A DNA stretch of 64,000 nucleotides from Oreohelix idahoensis (taxonomy: Eukaryota > Mollusca > Gastropoda > Stylommatophora > Oreohelicidae): positions 62,001-126,000 of the forward strand of contig JAMPIV010008103.1 in assembly GCA_024509875.1 (NCBI GenBank). Reading direction: 5' to 3'. The notes below the pieces were generated by a model. The model worked only from the letters and a program-made list of their open reading frames with translations, made no database searches and was not told the origin of the DNA. Shown here one piece after another: positions 43,078 to 57,044 of the stretch (position 1 is its first letter; each line of letters opens with the position of its first letter). The translations under genes were made by a program, and so were the position numbers.

Positions 43078-46000
43078 TCAAGAATATGAATCTCTGGTGT
43101 GGGTTGCAGAACTAGAAGTCCGCGACTGGCTACCGCTGCCGCAACTGCTGCCCATATGGTGCGAGGTTGAAACTTGTGGCTGGTGTCGCCGTTGTTCATG
43201 ATGGTAGGTGTGTGCTGGACCACGAGGACTGAAGTAACCCGTGGGATGTGGGCTTGGTTCTCGGTGTCGTTTCTCCAAGAAAACATCACTATGGAGAAAC
43301 GTGTCATCTTCAGAATGTTGGTGATATATTCCACTCCCTTGTTCCTGGAATGACGGGGATGTAGTTTCACTGAGTTTGCGTGTTTGTGTCCACTGAGTAG
43401 GACAGAAAGATGTTGTGGTATAATCATCAGGATCTTCAGAATCTCTACTGCTGGTGGATGTTCTCGGATGGCTGCTAGGGTCATCCGTAGAAGGTATTGA
43501 TTCAACACTTGCTAGCATTATGCGACGGCGACTGTGGCTTGTCTCAACATCAAGACTATCAATACTGGACAGGGATGAACTTGTGCGACCCCTAGACGGT
43601 TCCTGGGGTTCTGATGTCTCGATGCTTGAAACAGAACTTTTTCGACCTTCTACGTCCTCGTCCGGTACAGAGAGGTATCGTTCACGTTTGGGTGTACGCT
43701 TGGCGTGTGTTCGCATGTGCCGAGTTATCATGTCTCTTCGACACGCAGCGTACGGGCACTGTGGACACTTGTAAGGTTTCTCTCCAGTGTGTGTCCGCTT
43801 GTGCGTATTTAGATGGTCAGATCGACTAAACACCTGGCCACAGTCTAAACATTCGTATGGTTTTAGGCCAGTATGCAGCCGCATATGTCGGGTAAGCATA
43901 TCCGATCGAGAAAATGAACGATCACAGACTTTACAGTAGTGAATTTTATTGTTGTCTGCGGAACGAACAGTTTCCGTGGGCAAATGTTTGGCCATGTGTT
44001 TGGCTAGACCGTCATTAGAAGGAAATGCCTGCCCACAAACCGGACACTGGTAGGCTACGTCAGAATCTGAGAACGACCGTTTTGAAAACGTTTCCCACTT
44101 AACATGAGCCACTGCTTTGGATCGCAAAGAGAACTGGAGAGGGGATGTTGGGTACAGAGCACGTGGTGACACTGCTAACCTATTGACCTCTGATACTGGG
44201 TTCAAGAGTGGAGTTGTAGTGTGGGAAGGACCAACAGTTGGGAATGTAAAGAAGCGGGGAGACATGGGACTAGGGGAGATGATATCGGTGTCAGAGTGCG
44301 CCCCTGCAGCTTCATAAGAACTTGACATGTTGAAGTTGAAAATTCTGCCCCCTTCTGGAACTGAACACAATGGTGACTGTGACTGAGGGGAGATAAGACC
44401 ATGTGGAGAGTAGCTGAGACGGTGAGCGGAGCGAAATAAAGAGGGGTAATGAGACTTGTGTCCTGGGGAGCTAGTGGGTGTGTCTGATTCTGGCAAAGAA
44501 GAGGTTCGGTACATGCCATGAAAGGGCATGCCTGTTGTACCTCGGGACAAGTCTAGAGGTTGCTGCTGATTTCTGGGTTTGATTATTTGTGGGGTTCTAA
44601 CTGACTCCATAAAGACGTCTCCTTCATCAGCACTCAGTTCATAAGAGTCTCCTCTGTAACTTTCATCAGCTAAGGATCTTCTAGGACTTTTACGCACGGA
44701 GCTATCCTCCGCGTCCTGCTCATCAGCAACTGTCTCAAGTTTAAGAACAGGTTTAATGTCAGCAGACTCAGAAGATAATGTCTGTGTGAAAGACACTGCA
44801 CCTTCCACACCATAATTTTCACATATAGTTGGGTCTTCCTTAAGACTGGAAACATAACGTTCATGCAGTCTGCGTTTGAACTTTGGAGGCTGAAGTTTGT
44901 CATCCTCTAGACACGGCATACAGTCTCCTATATTACTCGTTTCTCCTTCCTCGTCACACAAGACCACTTGCTGCCTGTATAAGCTTCGTCTCCCTATGGG
45001 ACTGCCTCGTTGTCCGAGAGGGGAGACTCTTCTACTGCCTGGTGAATGTATTTGTGTCGTCTCTAAATGACCAGAAAATGGACTTTGTTCCCGACTGCTG
45101 CCACTTTCATCTACAACGCTCGACCCTGTCTCTGAGTCAATAACAGTGTCATCTATATCTGTATCACAGCTTAAATATCTCTGTCTCTGACTGTCATCTC
45201 CAAGGCTTACGCTAGAAACAACGCTTGCTGTAGACAGAGGTGCAGCAATCACATCGCCTGCTGCAGAAGAATCCCCGCTACTTTCAGAAGATACATGACG
45301 CCATCGCTGACTGTCAGACTGTGTTCCGGTAACTGTAACATTCAGACCAGCGCTCTCCAAAGTTAGCATGGGTACACCCTTCGCCTGGCATATGTCTGGA
45401 AAAACGAACAGCTGTTTATGCTTGGCAGAACTTGTTGGGCTTATGGAGGGAGATCTTTCTGGTGTTGGGACCTGAAGTACCATTGACTTTGATATTCTAG
45501 GTGAAACATTTCCTGGTGATAAGGAATCTGGACTGTCAATACATCTGCTGTCTTGAACTGTTGCCCGTGAAAGTTTCTGAGCTATCTGAACCGTGGGTGA
45601 TAAATTGTCAGGTGTGTGAGACAACCAGGGCGTTGCTTGTTCTGATTCAGAAACAAGATCGTCCATCTGGATTTCTGGCAGACTCCGGGAAACATGAGCA
45701 TGCAAATGGGCATCAGTAGTGTTCGATTCACTCACGCTTAAAGTCTGCGAGCAAACTGTCCCAAAATACATTTTTGAATCGGCACCTGCTGACATTACAG
45801 GCCTTTGGTGTTCATCTGCGCACTGAGTCGGCAAGAATTGTTGCTGCTGATGTGAGTGATCCATCATATGTTCATATCTTACTGGATACTGAATATTTTG
45901 CCATGCTGGTTTTGGTTTCTGTACTGGACATGGAAGCTTGAAATCCGGTTCAGTATCTTCAAAAACGTCTGGATATGAGGCGTCAGTGAAAAAAGTGTTT

Positions 46001-46764
46001 ATGTTTAGCACTTGCTGGTACTGAGTCTCCCGTTGTTGATGCTCATGAACTCTAGAAGCAACTTCTCCTCCTGAGAAGTGCCGAGGGCGCACAATCATGG
46101 ACGGATGTGGTAGGTCATGATATTTTTGACAAGGTTGGGGTATTGTGTGTGCGCCATGCTGTTGGTGTTGAATTTGTATGATATCGCCATGTGCTGAACA
46201 CTTAAATATATCATGCTCTACGGTGTCTCTCGAACTAGATGAGTGTCCAAGCTTTTGCTGTGGGGTAAGAGAAGCAGTCTCCTGAGCCTTTTGCTTAGCT
46301 GAAGAAGTGGAAGTATGCTCGTCCTCTGATGGTTGCTGCGATCTCCATGACATGTATAAAGATGAACTCTGCTCTCCTGAAGGCTGATGCTGGTGACCTG
46401 AGCCAGTGCTATTTTGGTCACGCGGGGAATAGGTCATGCTCATATGATCACAGCCGTGAAATTTCTTTTTGTTTCCTTTGATCAGCCTGGATAGGATATC
46501 TTTTGAAGGTGTATAAACATCAAATTCATGAGCAATGAAGTATACAGGTTGTGTTCCTAGCTTGTCCCAGAAGCTGCCCTGATGATTTATTAACAATTTA
46601 TAACATTCACAAACATGTGAAAATACTACGTTTTTATTCACTTCAACAAAATGTGAGATCAATATAAAGACCTGTGACTTTGACGGGTTTAATAAAATCA
46701 CCCCGTACAGCAAGTGATGGGAAAGCTGAAATTTCTTGTCTGACACTGCAAGAAGTGCTGGCAT
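43078..46764 (-). CDS. C2H2 zinc-finger transcription factor (large exon)
   Basis: An open frame of 1228 codons on the minus strand, the only convincing host gene. Residues about 100-900 are low-complexity Ser/Pro/Gln/His-rich, with a PLDLS motif at about 734 that fits the CtBP-corepressor consensus PxDLS. Four C2H2 fingers occupy about residues 903-1018. The first stands 14 residues apart, and the next three are joined by TGLKP and TGEKP linkers. Recognition helices are RSDMLTR, RSDHLNT and RRDMITR, as in EGR/Zif268-type fingers, predicting a G-rich 9-bp site. The C-terminus is again Ser-rich. It probably binds DNA in the nucleus and represses or activates transcription. A strong acceptor-like sequence (CTTCTTGCAG, minus strand, ending at 46746) suggests that the first codons are intronic and the true exon begins at about 46745. 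The translation start may be in an upstream exon, or at the internal [10 protein letters not shown]. Orthology is not recognised, so no symbol is given. Confidence 0.85.
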   Translation of the reverse strand: MPALLAVSDKKFQLSHHLLYGVILLNPSKSQVFILISHFVEVNKNVVFSHVCECYKLLINHQGSFWDKLGTQPVYFIAHEFDVYTPSKDILSRLIKGNKKKFHGCDHMSMTYSPRDQNSTGSGHQHQPSGEQSSSLYMSWRSQQPSEDEHTSTSSAKQKAQETASLTPQQKLGHSSSSRDTVEHDIFKCSAHGDIIQIQHQQHGAHTIPQPCQKYHDLPHPSMIVRPRHFSGGEVASRVHEHQQRETQYQQVLNINTFFTDASYPDVFEDTEPDFKLPCPVQKPKPAWQNIQYPVRYEHMMDHSHQQQQFLPTQCADEHQRPVMSAGADSKMYFGTVCSQTLSVSESNTTDAHLHAHVSRSLPEIQMDDLVSESEQATPWLSHTPDNLSPTVQIAQKLSRATVQDSRCIDSPDSLSPGNVSPRISKSMVLQVPTPERSPSISPTSSAKHKQLFVFPDICQAKGVPMLTLESAGLNVTVTGTQSDSQRWRHVSSESSGDSSAAGDVIAAPLSTASVVSSVSLGDDSQRQRYLSCDTDIDDTVIDSETGSSVVDESGSSREQSPFSGHLETTQIHSPGSRRVSPLGQRGSPIGRRSLYRQQVVLCDEEGETSNIGDCMPCLEDDKLQPPKFKRRLHERYVSSLKEDPTICENYGVEGAVSFTQTLSSESADIKPVLKLETVADEQDAEDSSVRKSPRRSLADESYRGDSYELSADEGDVFMESVRTPQIIKPRNQQQPLDLSRGTTGMPFHGMYRTSSLPESDTPTSSPGHKSHYPSLFRSAHRLSYSPHGLISPQSQSPLCSVPEGGRIFNFNMSSSYEAAGAHSDTDIISPSPMSPRFFTFPTVGPSHTTTPLLNPVSEVNRLAVSPRALYPTSPLQFSLRSKAVAHVKWETFSKRSFSDSDVAYQCPVCGQAFPSNDGLAKHMAKHLPTETVRSADNNKIHYCKVCDRSFSRSDMLTRHMRLHTGLKPYECLDCGQVFSRSDHLNTHKRTHTGEKPYKCPQCPYAACRRDMITRHMRTHAKRTPKRERYLSVPDEDVEGRKSSVSSIETSEPQEPSRGRTSSSLSSIDSLDVETSHSRRRIMLASVESIPSTDDPSSHPRTSTSSRDSEDPDDYTTTSFCPTQWTQTRKLSETTSPSFQEQGSGIYHQHSEDDTFLHSDVFLEKRHREPSPHPTGYFSPRGPAHTYHHEQRRHQPQVSTSHHMGSSCGSGSQSRTSSSATHTRDSYS

Positions 46765-47671
46765 GTATTACTAAAACTCCTGACTCGTGTTGCTGCCTAC
46801 AATCTTTCATGAAGTCTGTCAATCAAGTTGGATTACATGTAACAAGACGGATATTTTGTTGGTAAACAATGTTAACCTCTGGTCGGTATTGAAGTGTCCT
46901 ATTTCAATTAGTGTCCATCGCTATCGTTTCCTGGTTCAAAATGCAATAACTATCCTGTATGAAGAGATTTACTTTCAGCATATCTCCCTGGTCAAGATTT
47001 CGTTAACCAGTAAGTAAGATTTTTCTTGCTCTCATTTCAGGATACGAGACCGGTGATCGTACTATTTAATGAAGTACGGCTTTAAGGTATAATGGGAATA
47101 TGTTTCCAAATACTGGGGCAGTTAGTAGTAACTGATGACTACCCTCTACATTTTCCGTTAATAAGAGTCAAATATGAATAATCCCGTTATCGATATAAAA
47201 GGCTGCTAGATCTGGAACTATAATCCGTCGTCTGCTTCAAGTCTGGACTCACTATCTGTGGAAAGAATAGAGAAGACAGTATTATAACAGAGCAAATTAT
47301 TATATGATGATGTTCTAAAAATGTACAAAAAAAAAAAAAAAAAAAAGAAGAATGCATGTCTGGCAGCAGGTGAGTTTCTGTTTAGGGTCTGAAATACTGC
47401 TAGTAAATATAAACCACAAGCATCTTTCTCGTACAAATATGAATATGTTGGAGAATAGGTTACTTGTCTGCGTAAATAAATTGCACTGAAATTCACATCG
47501 CCGTATGTAAACCTCTGTACTTTGTGTCAGATGTTACATTCTATATAATAGTACAAAACTCTATACAGTGTACAGAGCACTAAAACATAAGAGGGTCTGA
47601 TCATAGGATTATCAGACAAGCGTTTCGGCTTTTATACCTCCTTAACAGTCTAGAGCAGCGGCCCATTCGGC
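46765..47671. other. No gene seen; likely intron or upstream region of the zinc-finger gene
   Basis: AT-rich with an A run at 47326-47346. No upstream exon could be recognised. A tRNA-like SINE head may occur on the minus strand near 47640-47685 (GTGTGGCCGAATGGGCC). Confidence 0.35.
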
Positions 47672-48113
47672 CACACTACCCAAATATGGTCACGGAATTG
47701 AGGCATGAGGGGTTCACGGGCAGTCTAATAGGCAGAAGTAGCATAAGATTTCCAATGAACGGCTCGGCTCGTCTGCACAGGACAGCGTTTCGCCTTCACC
47801 TTTTTCACAATTTCCAAATTAGCTTTTTTTTTATCCATTCTGCCAAGTGGAAGCGGTTGTAAAAGTTAACAATTTTGTTGTGTACAACATTACTATTGTT
47901 AAGACCATAGTGTAGTGCGGTTGTGTCCCTGTCAGCAAGTTGACCTTTGGCGCAGTTTCGTAGTCTTTAAGTACCCTTGTTCTTGACTCAACCACAACTA
48001 TCCGAGTAAATAATGTAACGAGCCGTCCATTGGAAATCTTATGCTACTTGTGCCTATTAGACTGCCCGTGAACCCCTCATGCCACAATTCCGTGACCATA
48101 TTTGGGTAGTGTG
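47672..48113. mobile_element. Foldback/MITE-like element with about 94-bp inverted ends
   Basis: The left arm (47672-47766) starts CACACTACCCAAATATGG and is repeated inverted at 48019-48113 with few mismatches. About 250 bp of non-coding DNA lies between. No clear target duplication is seen at the edges, so the exact class is open. No protein is encoded. Confidence 0.75.
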
Positions 48114-49711
48114 ACAGCGTGCTCGTCTAACTGGATTCAACTAGTACTATTAGTTACTCTTTTTTCTTCGTCTTTTTCCTGTTTATTCCGTATAGAGCAT
48201 GGGGCCGCCCCTATCATTTTACATGATGAAGTTGCCAGCCCCACGTACAAAGGGAAGTCTTCCCTTTCCTGACTGATTGGCTTCTAGACATCTTAGGTGT
48301 GAAGCTGCCTGGCCTCAGTCGACAGATGTCTGTATAATTTGTCTTCATTTGGGATGTACATCCCCCCTTGCCTTCTTGTCCATTCTGTGCTGGTGTTTCC
48401 ATGCACTTTCAGCAGTTGACGTAGTCGTGTCAGTTCCTTAGGCCCTCCCTTATATACAATGAATGGGACACCATTAGGGCATGAAGCTGGTCTGCATCGT
48501 TTTTTCTCTCGCTGGATTCAGTTCCTGGTTTACAAGGCATATACGACTGTATTTTGTTGAAAGTTCGTCGTTGGGATCGTTCGAATTAACTTTCCTTATT
48601 TCTTGTTTTTTTTTTTTTTTTTTCAGTTCGTTTTGTCCAATGCTTAGTTTTCCTGCCGTGGGTTGTTCAAACAGTTATTTAGCAAACCTAAATAGTTTAT
48701 TGAAAACTCGTAGTCTTCCGAGTTTTCCTTCCTATTCTGCTAGCTCTACATGCTCTACAAAGCGCAATATGGTGGGCTTTTAAGTCACACCGTACTCGTC
48801 GTAGTCCATTCATATTAGTGCCCGTTGCTTTCTTCAACTGTCTTCGGACATGATTCCGACGTTCTCCACTTCCTTCAAGTTCCTTTTTGTCTTCTGCGCG
48901 CGCGCGTGTGTGTTGCTTCTTTTTTCCTTCTTGATTCCATATTCTTTGTGACAGAGACGATATACTATGTTGCCGAAAATTTACAACTTTCTTTCCAAGG
49001 TTATTTGTTTTAGTTATTTGTCTTCTTCTTCTTCTTCTTCGTTCGTCCTGAAAAGGACGGTGGTTGCGTTGTGTCTGTTTGCGCCTAAGCTGTGATATCT
49101 GCACCTTTCGGTCGACACATCCGACTTCTGCACGGCATTTTTTAAGGACCGGGTTTGCCTTCCCATTTCGATCCATGCTCGCTCAGCCAGCCTGCACTGC
49201 TGCAGACTGTTTCCAGGACCACCACGTGGAGGTGGAGCACGGTCTTGACCAGCTCTGGTTCGCTGGTCCTGACGCAGGCAGTCAAGCTATGAGTCGCTGA
49301 CTGCATTCACTATTGCTGCATTATTTGTCTAATTCTTTAGACAACGCTTTATCTATATTTTCCCGTACTACTTTTGAACTGGCACGTGAAATGTTAATGG
49401 CATCTGTTTTCCATCAAAGAAATGAGTGAGATAATTATCAGAGCGATCAACGTGAATATTCTCCGCGGTGTAGACTAAAACCTCAATGAGATCATCTAAC
49501 GTTTGATCAGTACGAGTAGTTCGCGTTCGCCGTTCATCTTCTCGTACAGAGTGTCAACACCCCTTTTTGGTCATGTGACATTTTGTGTCGCTTGGTGCAG
49601 AGAATATCGCACCAGAGAACATGGATATTCCAACCGCGATTCAGAAATCAAAGTCCATTTAGCTGACCTGGTCAATAAGACATTTATGCATTCAACATTC
49701 TCAAACTGAGA
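48114..49711. other. No gene seen
   Basis: Mixed sequence with a T run (48608-48624) and a CTT repeat (49021-49040). Several frames of 60-160 codons overlap on both strands but lack domains or conserved-looking composition. Confidence 0.35.
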
Positions 49712-49827
49712 CTCCAATATACTAGGTCCAGCAACGAGAGGTGGATGACAAGTTCCCATCCTCGCTGCCTTTTCCTTCGCTAACTCAAAAGAAAAACAGG
49801 TACCCATTTACAGCTGGGTAGCCTGCA
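49712..49827 (-). repeat. Partial SINE (family of 35209-35463)
   Basis: It shares the ACTAGGTCCAGCA, GCCTTTTCCTTC and TTTACAGCTGGGTAG blocks with the full copy. It breaks off into the (TA)n tract on the side where the tRNA head should be. Confidence 0.75.
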
Positions 49828-51269
<1,442 letters not shown>

Positions 51270-51292
51270 TGTGTGTGTGTATATATATATAT

Positions 51293-51650
51293 AAATTTTT
51301 TTTAAACAATTTAAACCAGGTAAATCTGACAATAATTATCCTATATTTCAGCTGAGATTATGATATTAATATAAGTCGTGAGAGAGATCAATAAAACTAG
51401 ACTATGCGGATGGAAGTTAGAGAATCTGTTTTGTTCGATATCATTTATGAAAGAAGCGATGCTGACTCCAGTTTTTGTGACGCTCCATTTCCTTAATCGT
51501 CCCACTCTGTCACAATATTTTATCCTCCTTTTTTGTTCACTGCATGACGTCATGGGTGGGCGACCCCTATGTTTCGAATAGAAATCAGAAAGACTGTAAT
51601 AAATGAAGAAGAGTGAGGTAGAAATAAAGAAAGACAATAAGAAAGACAAT

Positions 51651-51681
<31 letters not shown>

Positions 51682-52849
51682 GCAGTCTATTTGTTATTCA
51701 AAAGGACGGGCGTAGTTAAAGCCAGTCAAAGTTAAGTACAGACACACAAAAATTAAGCTACCGAAATTGAAAGACAATAAAATAACAACATTTAGCACAT
51801 TTTACTTTTCAAAAAATTCCACTCTTTTGAAGAGAATTGTATTTTTAAACATTTTTCTAATAAATAAAGACATGTAGGAATTCGCCTTCAGTATACAATT
51901 TACAATACTCGTGGTGCATGTTAATGCAAGACACAGCATGTCTGGGTACACCCTGCTTTTAATTCTGATGATTGTAAGCGGCAGCGAGACCTTGTCACCC
52001 CGCTCCCCCCCTAATTTCTTTTTGGTGAGGAAAAATACGACAGGTAACAAAAGATAAGATGTAACTCAACTATAGGTACTGGATCTCGGGGTTCATTATA
52101 ATTATTAGCGAAGACACTTCAAGATATAATTTTAGTGTTTTCTGTTACCACAGGTCATTGGACTGTGGGATCTACGTAGGCCTTATCTACGCCTTTGTTT
52201 TTAATTACAGGGAGGAAACACACTGAGAAGGACAGAAAGAAATCTGAGACAATGAAAAGACGACATTTGTCCAACAGTGCACACACTTTTCACTAACTAC
52301 TATTTACTGCAAGACACGACGTCTCATTAATTACCTCTCTTGCTTAATAGAAAACAGTCTCCAGACATGGGGTGGGAAAGGCTGTCAGCACGCCAAAAGG
52401 GAGGGGGGAAAGGACGTTAGTAGAGAAATACAATTCATGGATCGTTTGCTAACCTGAACTGAAATGCAGTCAATGAGGTCATTACAATTCCAGACACCCA
52501 GTGAAACAGAAGTAAACCTCAAAGCAACCGACGGATAAATTTTCATCCAAGTATTTGGTATGGTGGCTACTTCTGTTTGTCCGTATCTGTCCGTCAATCG
52601 ACTGTCCCGCGTATTTCACAGCTAATCACCGCCATCTGCTACCAATTTTACAATCATGAAATTGTTGACCGTGTTAAGAGAGGCGTCAGGCCATACAGGG
52701 TCCATTTACAGGGGGCGTCAGTCTGATGAGACCGCTCAGCTTATTTCAGGAATGAACGTCATTTCTGACATCAGTCAAGCGGTCAATACATACTAAAACG
52801 GGCAGACTACCTCAGAGCTGCGAAGATATACATGTATTTAAGTTTCAAC
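51293..52849. other. No gene seen; (GAAA)n at about 51655-51680
   Basis: AT-rich DNA with an AAGA-type microsatellite. Short frames have no recognisable content. Confidence 0.4.
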
Positions 52850-52983
52850 GCTGACGGGATAGATTTTAATGTTATATATATACGCTGACGGGATAGATAT
52901 TAATGTTATATGTATATGCTGACGGGATAGATTTTAATGTTATATGTATACGCTGACGGGATAGATTTTAATGTTATGTGTGT
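52850..52983. repeat. 34-bp tandem repeat, four copies
   Basis: Unit GCTGACGGGATAGATTTTAA plus TGTTATATRTATAC, repeated four times with one to three differences per copy. Confidence 0.92.
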
Positions 52984-53368
52984 ACGCAAGTCGCATCCTT
53001 GAGCGGGAGAAAACGAAATACTGTACTGATGCTACAGACAATCTGCTCTGGCATACATTCTGCTATTTGCAGCGTGCCATATTCTTTGTGGTTGGTTGAC
53101 TGTCCCAAACGTGCGTGCCTGTCGAGAAATTATGTGTACATCTTTAAACATAGCCGAGTTAATTAACATATACAGACTGAAATAGGACCAGATGTACAAG
53201 TACATTAGATCGCTAATCCGCATTGTTTTTAAGACACGCCGAATAAATTCTACGACTTGTCCTCATTATCGGACTTGGTTGCGATATCGATACTATGACC
53301 CAGTCTTAACGGTTTCCAAAGGTCAAAGCAATCTTGCACATTACCAACAGTTGTAGGCAACTGACGTT

Positions 53369-53403
<35 letters not shown>

Positions 53404-54210
53404 CCCCCACCCCCCCCCCCCCCAATCGTCTGAGTGTCAGAAGTCGACTATTCTACTGGTATAATTATCTTCCTGTTTTAACACTTATACTCTAAAGTTC
53501 TCTTCGTTGTCCAACAACAATCTGTCTTATTTTTCTCCGACACTTTCTTCATTTTTTACCAATCGTGTAGGTCCCGCATTAAGCTATCCACCCCCTCTTG
53601 TTTCTCCAATCTTCGTTCAGTTCGGCGCAAGTTTTCTTGCCTCAACTATTTACCATTACTTTCGTCTGGCCAAACATTATTAAGTGTGGTGTAGTTTGTC
53701 TTGGTAGATTTTTTTTGTTGCGCAAGTTATCTTCTTACATTTGTTAATTAATTAATTAATTCTTTACGTATTCACTCGGCTGATTCTATCAATATATCTA
53801 TGTCGTCTGCGTATTGAACCAATTCCCCCCCCCCCCCCACCCTTTTTTTTTGTTTTTTGGTTGTATTCTACATTGTGTTTCATCCATAAGTGTTCCATTG
53901 TTAACGTTTTTATAATTCTTTCCGCGATATACCGTCATTTATCTTAGAAGAAAGTTCAAGAACTCGCTGGTGAATTATGACGACAAAAAAAAAAAAAAAA
54001 AAAAAACGACCCACCATAAAGACATAATACTTCCTACAAATATTGAAGAGTTGCTTTGTGTTCTTCTTCAAAACCATGACTTAATGGCATCGGTGGTGAT
54101 GTCTCTTTATAAACTTGTCTCCAGCACTGTTTATCTTACTGCCGACTTCTGTCCATTCAATAACGTCAAACTGTGTTATATCTAATTTTATTGTTGTAAA
54201 TTTGTCGTCA
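52984..54210. other. No gene seen; (CT)n-C(n) tract at 53372-53423 and C/T and A homopolymers
   Basis: Low-complexity and AT-rich. There is a pyrimidine tract at 53372-53423, a C run at 53826-53839, and an A run at 53985-54006. Confidence 0.45.
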
Positions 54211-54247
54211 TCTATCCCTTTGTCCTTCAATCCTTCCTGCTGTCATA

Positions 54248-55965
54248 TATTCCAGCTTTCTTGTCATTATATGCACATAGATGGAATATATTCCAGCTTT
54301 CTTGTCATTATATGCACATAGATGGAATATATTCCAGCTTTCTTGTCATTATATGCACATAGATGGAATATATTCCAGCTTTCTTGTCATTATATGCACA
54401 TAGATGGAATATATTCCAGCTTTCTTGTCATTATATGCACATAGATGGAATATATTCCAGTTTTCTTGTCATTATATGCACATAGATGGAATATATTCCA
54501 GTTTTCTTGTCATTATATGCACATAGATGGAATATATTCCAGCTTTCTTGTCATTATATGCACATAGATGGAATATATTCCAGCTTTCTTGTCATTATAT
54601 GCACATAGATGGAATATATTCCAGTTTTCTTGTCATTATATGCACATAGATGGAATATATTCCAGCTTTCTTGTCATTATATGCACATAGATGGAATATA
54701 TTCCAGTTTTCTTGTCATTATATGCACATAGATGGAATATATTCCAGTTTTCTTGTCATTATATGCACATAGATGGAATATATTCCAGCTTTCTTGTCAT
54801 TATATGCACATAGATGGAATATATTCCAGCTTTCTTGTCATTATATGCACATAGATGGAATATATTCCAGTTTTCTTGTCATTATATGCACATAGATGGA
54901 ATATATTCCAGTTTTCTTGTCATTATATGCACATAGATGGAATATATTCCAGTTTTCTTGTCATTATATGCACATAGATGGAATATATTCCAGTTTTCTT
55001 GTCATTATATGCACATAGATGGAATATATTCCAGCTTTCTTGTCATTATATGCACATAGATGGAATATATTCCAGCTTTCTTGTCATTATATGCACATAG
55101 ATGGAATATATTCCAGCTTTCTTGTCATTATATGCACATAGATGGAATATATTCCAGCTTTCTTGTCATTATATGCACATAGATGGAATATATTCCAGTT
55201 TTCTTGTCATTATATGCACATAGATGGAATATATTCCAGTTTTCTTGTCATTATATGCACATAGATGGAATATATTCCAGCTTTCTTGTCATTATATGCA
55301 CATAGATGGAATATATTCCAGCTTTCTTGTCATTATATGCACATAGATGGAATATATTCCAGCTTTCTTGTCATTATATGCACATAGATGGAATATATTC
55401 CAGTTTTCTTGTCATTATATGCACATAGATGGAATATATTCCAGTTTTCTTGTCATTATATGCACATAGATGGAATATATTCCAGCTTTCTTGTCATTAT
55501 ATGCACATAGATGGAATATATTCCAGCTTTCTTGTCATTATATGCACATAGATGGAATATATTCCAGCTTTCTTGTCATTATATGCACATAGATGGAATA
55601 TATTCCAGCTTTCTTGTCATTATATGCACATAGATGGAATATATTCCAGCTTTCTTGTCATTATATGCACATAGATGGAATATATTCCAGCTTTCTTGTC
55701 ATTATATGCACATAGATGGAATATATTCCAGTTTTCTTGTCATTATATGCACATAGATGGAATATATTCCAGCTTTCTTGTCATTATATGCACATAGATG
55801 GAATATATTCCAGCTTTCTTGTCATTATATGCACATAGATGGAATATATTCCAGCTTTCTTGTCATTATATGCACATAGATGGAATATATTCCAGCTTTC
55901 TTGTCATTATATGCACATAGATGGAATATATTCCAGTTTTCTTGTCATTATATGCACATAGATGG
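54248..55965. repeat. 41-bp satellite, 42 units in perfect register
   Basis: Each unit has the 14-bp perfect palindrome TGGAATATATTCCA followed by GCTTTCTTGTCATTATATG and CACATAGA. The variable C/T after CCAG occurs at 54256 and at every 41st base to 55937, so there are no indels in 42 units. Apart from this C/T site the units look identical. By run length the site reads 5C 2T 2C 1T 1C 2T 2C 4T 4C 2T 3C 2T 6C 1T 4C 1T. Confidence 0.97.
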
Positions 55966-56253
55966 AATATATGACAACATGAAGGATTGAAGGACAACAC
56001 AGATGGAATATATGACAACACGAAGGATTGAAGGACAACACATAAATGGAATATATGACAACACGAAGGATTGAAGGACAACACATAGATGGAATATATG
56101 ACAACACGAAGGATTGAAGGACAACACACAGATGTAATATATGACAACACGAAGGATTGAAGGACAACACATAGATGGAATATATGACAACGTGAAGGAT
56201 TGAAGGACAACACATAGATGGAATATATGACAACATGAAGGATTGAAGGACAA
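55960..56253. repeat. 43-bp tandem repeat, seven copies
   Basis: Unit GATGGAATATATGACAACAC plus GAAGGATTGAAGGACAACACATA. The first copy is 41 bp and the others are 43. It shares the CATAGATGGAATATAT start with the 41-bp unit. Confidence 0.92.
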
Positions 56254-56309
56254 AGAGATAGAAATGTACTGGGTCGGGGACGTGGATGTTACACCAGTTA
56301 TCACTATCG

Positions 56310-57020
56310 ATAACTATTAATTGGCAGTGGTGCACCACTTCACATACCTCTGATCTACCATCAACGACAAACTCTCTCTGGACACAGAAATTAACCGCCG
56401 CATTTTACCAATGCAGCTACCTTTGCCCGCCGCACAACGCGTGTCTGGGGAAACTCCAAATGCACAACGAAGACCAAAGCTGCGGTATATACTGCCTGCG
56501 TCACCGGCGTACTTCTATATGGCAGCCTGACATGGACAACCAATGCTAAGCAAGAAAGAAGGCTCAATACCTTCCATCTACGGTGTCTACGCCACATCCT
56601 TGGTATTTCGTGGAAGGACAAAGTGACAAATGTCGAAATGCTGTCACGTGATGGCCTTAAAAAAAACACGTATACGTTGCTGAAACAGCGCAGACTATGC
56701 TGACTTGGCCATGTCCACCGCATGGAAGATGGTCGCTTCCCCGAAGGATTTCTTCTACGGACAACTGGCAAATGAACTGTTGGGTGGCCGCAGCTGAGGT
56801 TCAAAGATGTGTGCAAGAGAGACATGAGAGCAACGGACATAAATCCAGCTACCTGAGAGGATGAAGCTGCCGATCGCACTAAGTGGCGATGCTTTCTACG
56901 GCACCACTTCATACTGGGCGAAAAGAAACTCTCACAACAAGCAGAGGAGAAAAAGAAAACGTGGAAAGGAATATCAGGAAAGAAAGCAGCTGCGGGCTGT
57001 CAGCTCAGGTGCACATTCCT
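56310..57020 (+). pseudogene. LINE fragment, RT C-terminal region (another family)
   Basis: Plus-strand broken frames give VHHFTYL, STINDKLSLDTEINRRI, the AKQERRLNTFHLRCLRHILG block, ISWKDKVTNVEMLSRDGL, LGHVHRMEDGRFPEGF and RFKDVCKRDMRATDINPAT. This is the conserved thumb and C-terminus of a common non-LTR retrotransposon RT. It is 5'-truncated, with several frameshifts and stops. Confidence 0.85.
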
Positions 57021-57044
57021 ATAGTCAGTTATGACTGAAGGGGT

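Larger units (their letters stand above)
54211..56261. repeat. Inverted-arm bracket around two satellite arrays
   Basis: The left arm (54211-54256) and the right arm (about 56217-56261) are reverse complements over about 45 bp, with four or so mismatches. Everything between consists of the 41-bp and 43-bp arrays. Confidence 0.75.

Noticed and set aside
48697..49176. 159-codon basic minus-strand frame
   Set aside because: Arg/Lys-rich low complexity with no domain; several other frames overlap it and nothing supports coding.
54248..55965. CRISPR-like array with variable spacers
   Set aside because: The unit repeats as a whole; the only change is one C/T site.
55866..56338. Cys/Ser/Ile-rich repetitive proteins of 115-143 codons
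   Set aside because: They are translations of the 43-bp and 41-bp tandem repeats in several phases.
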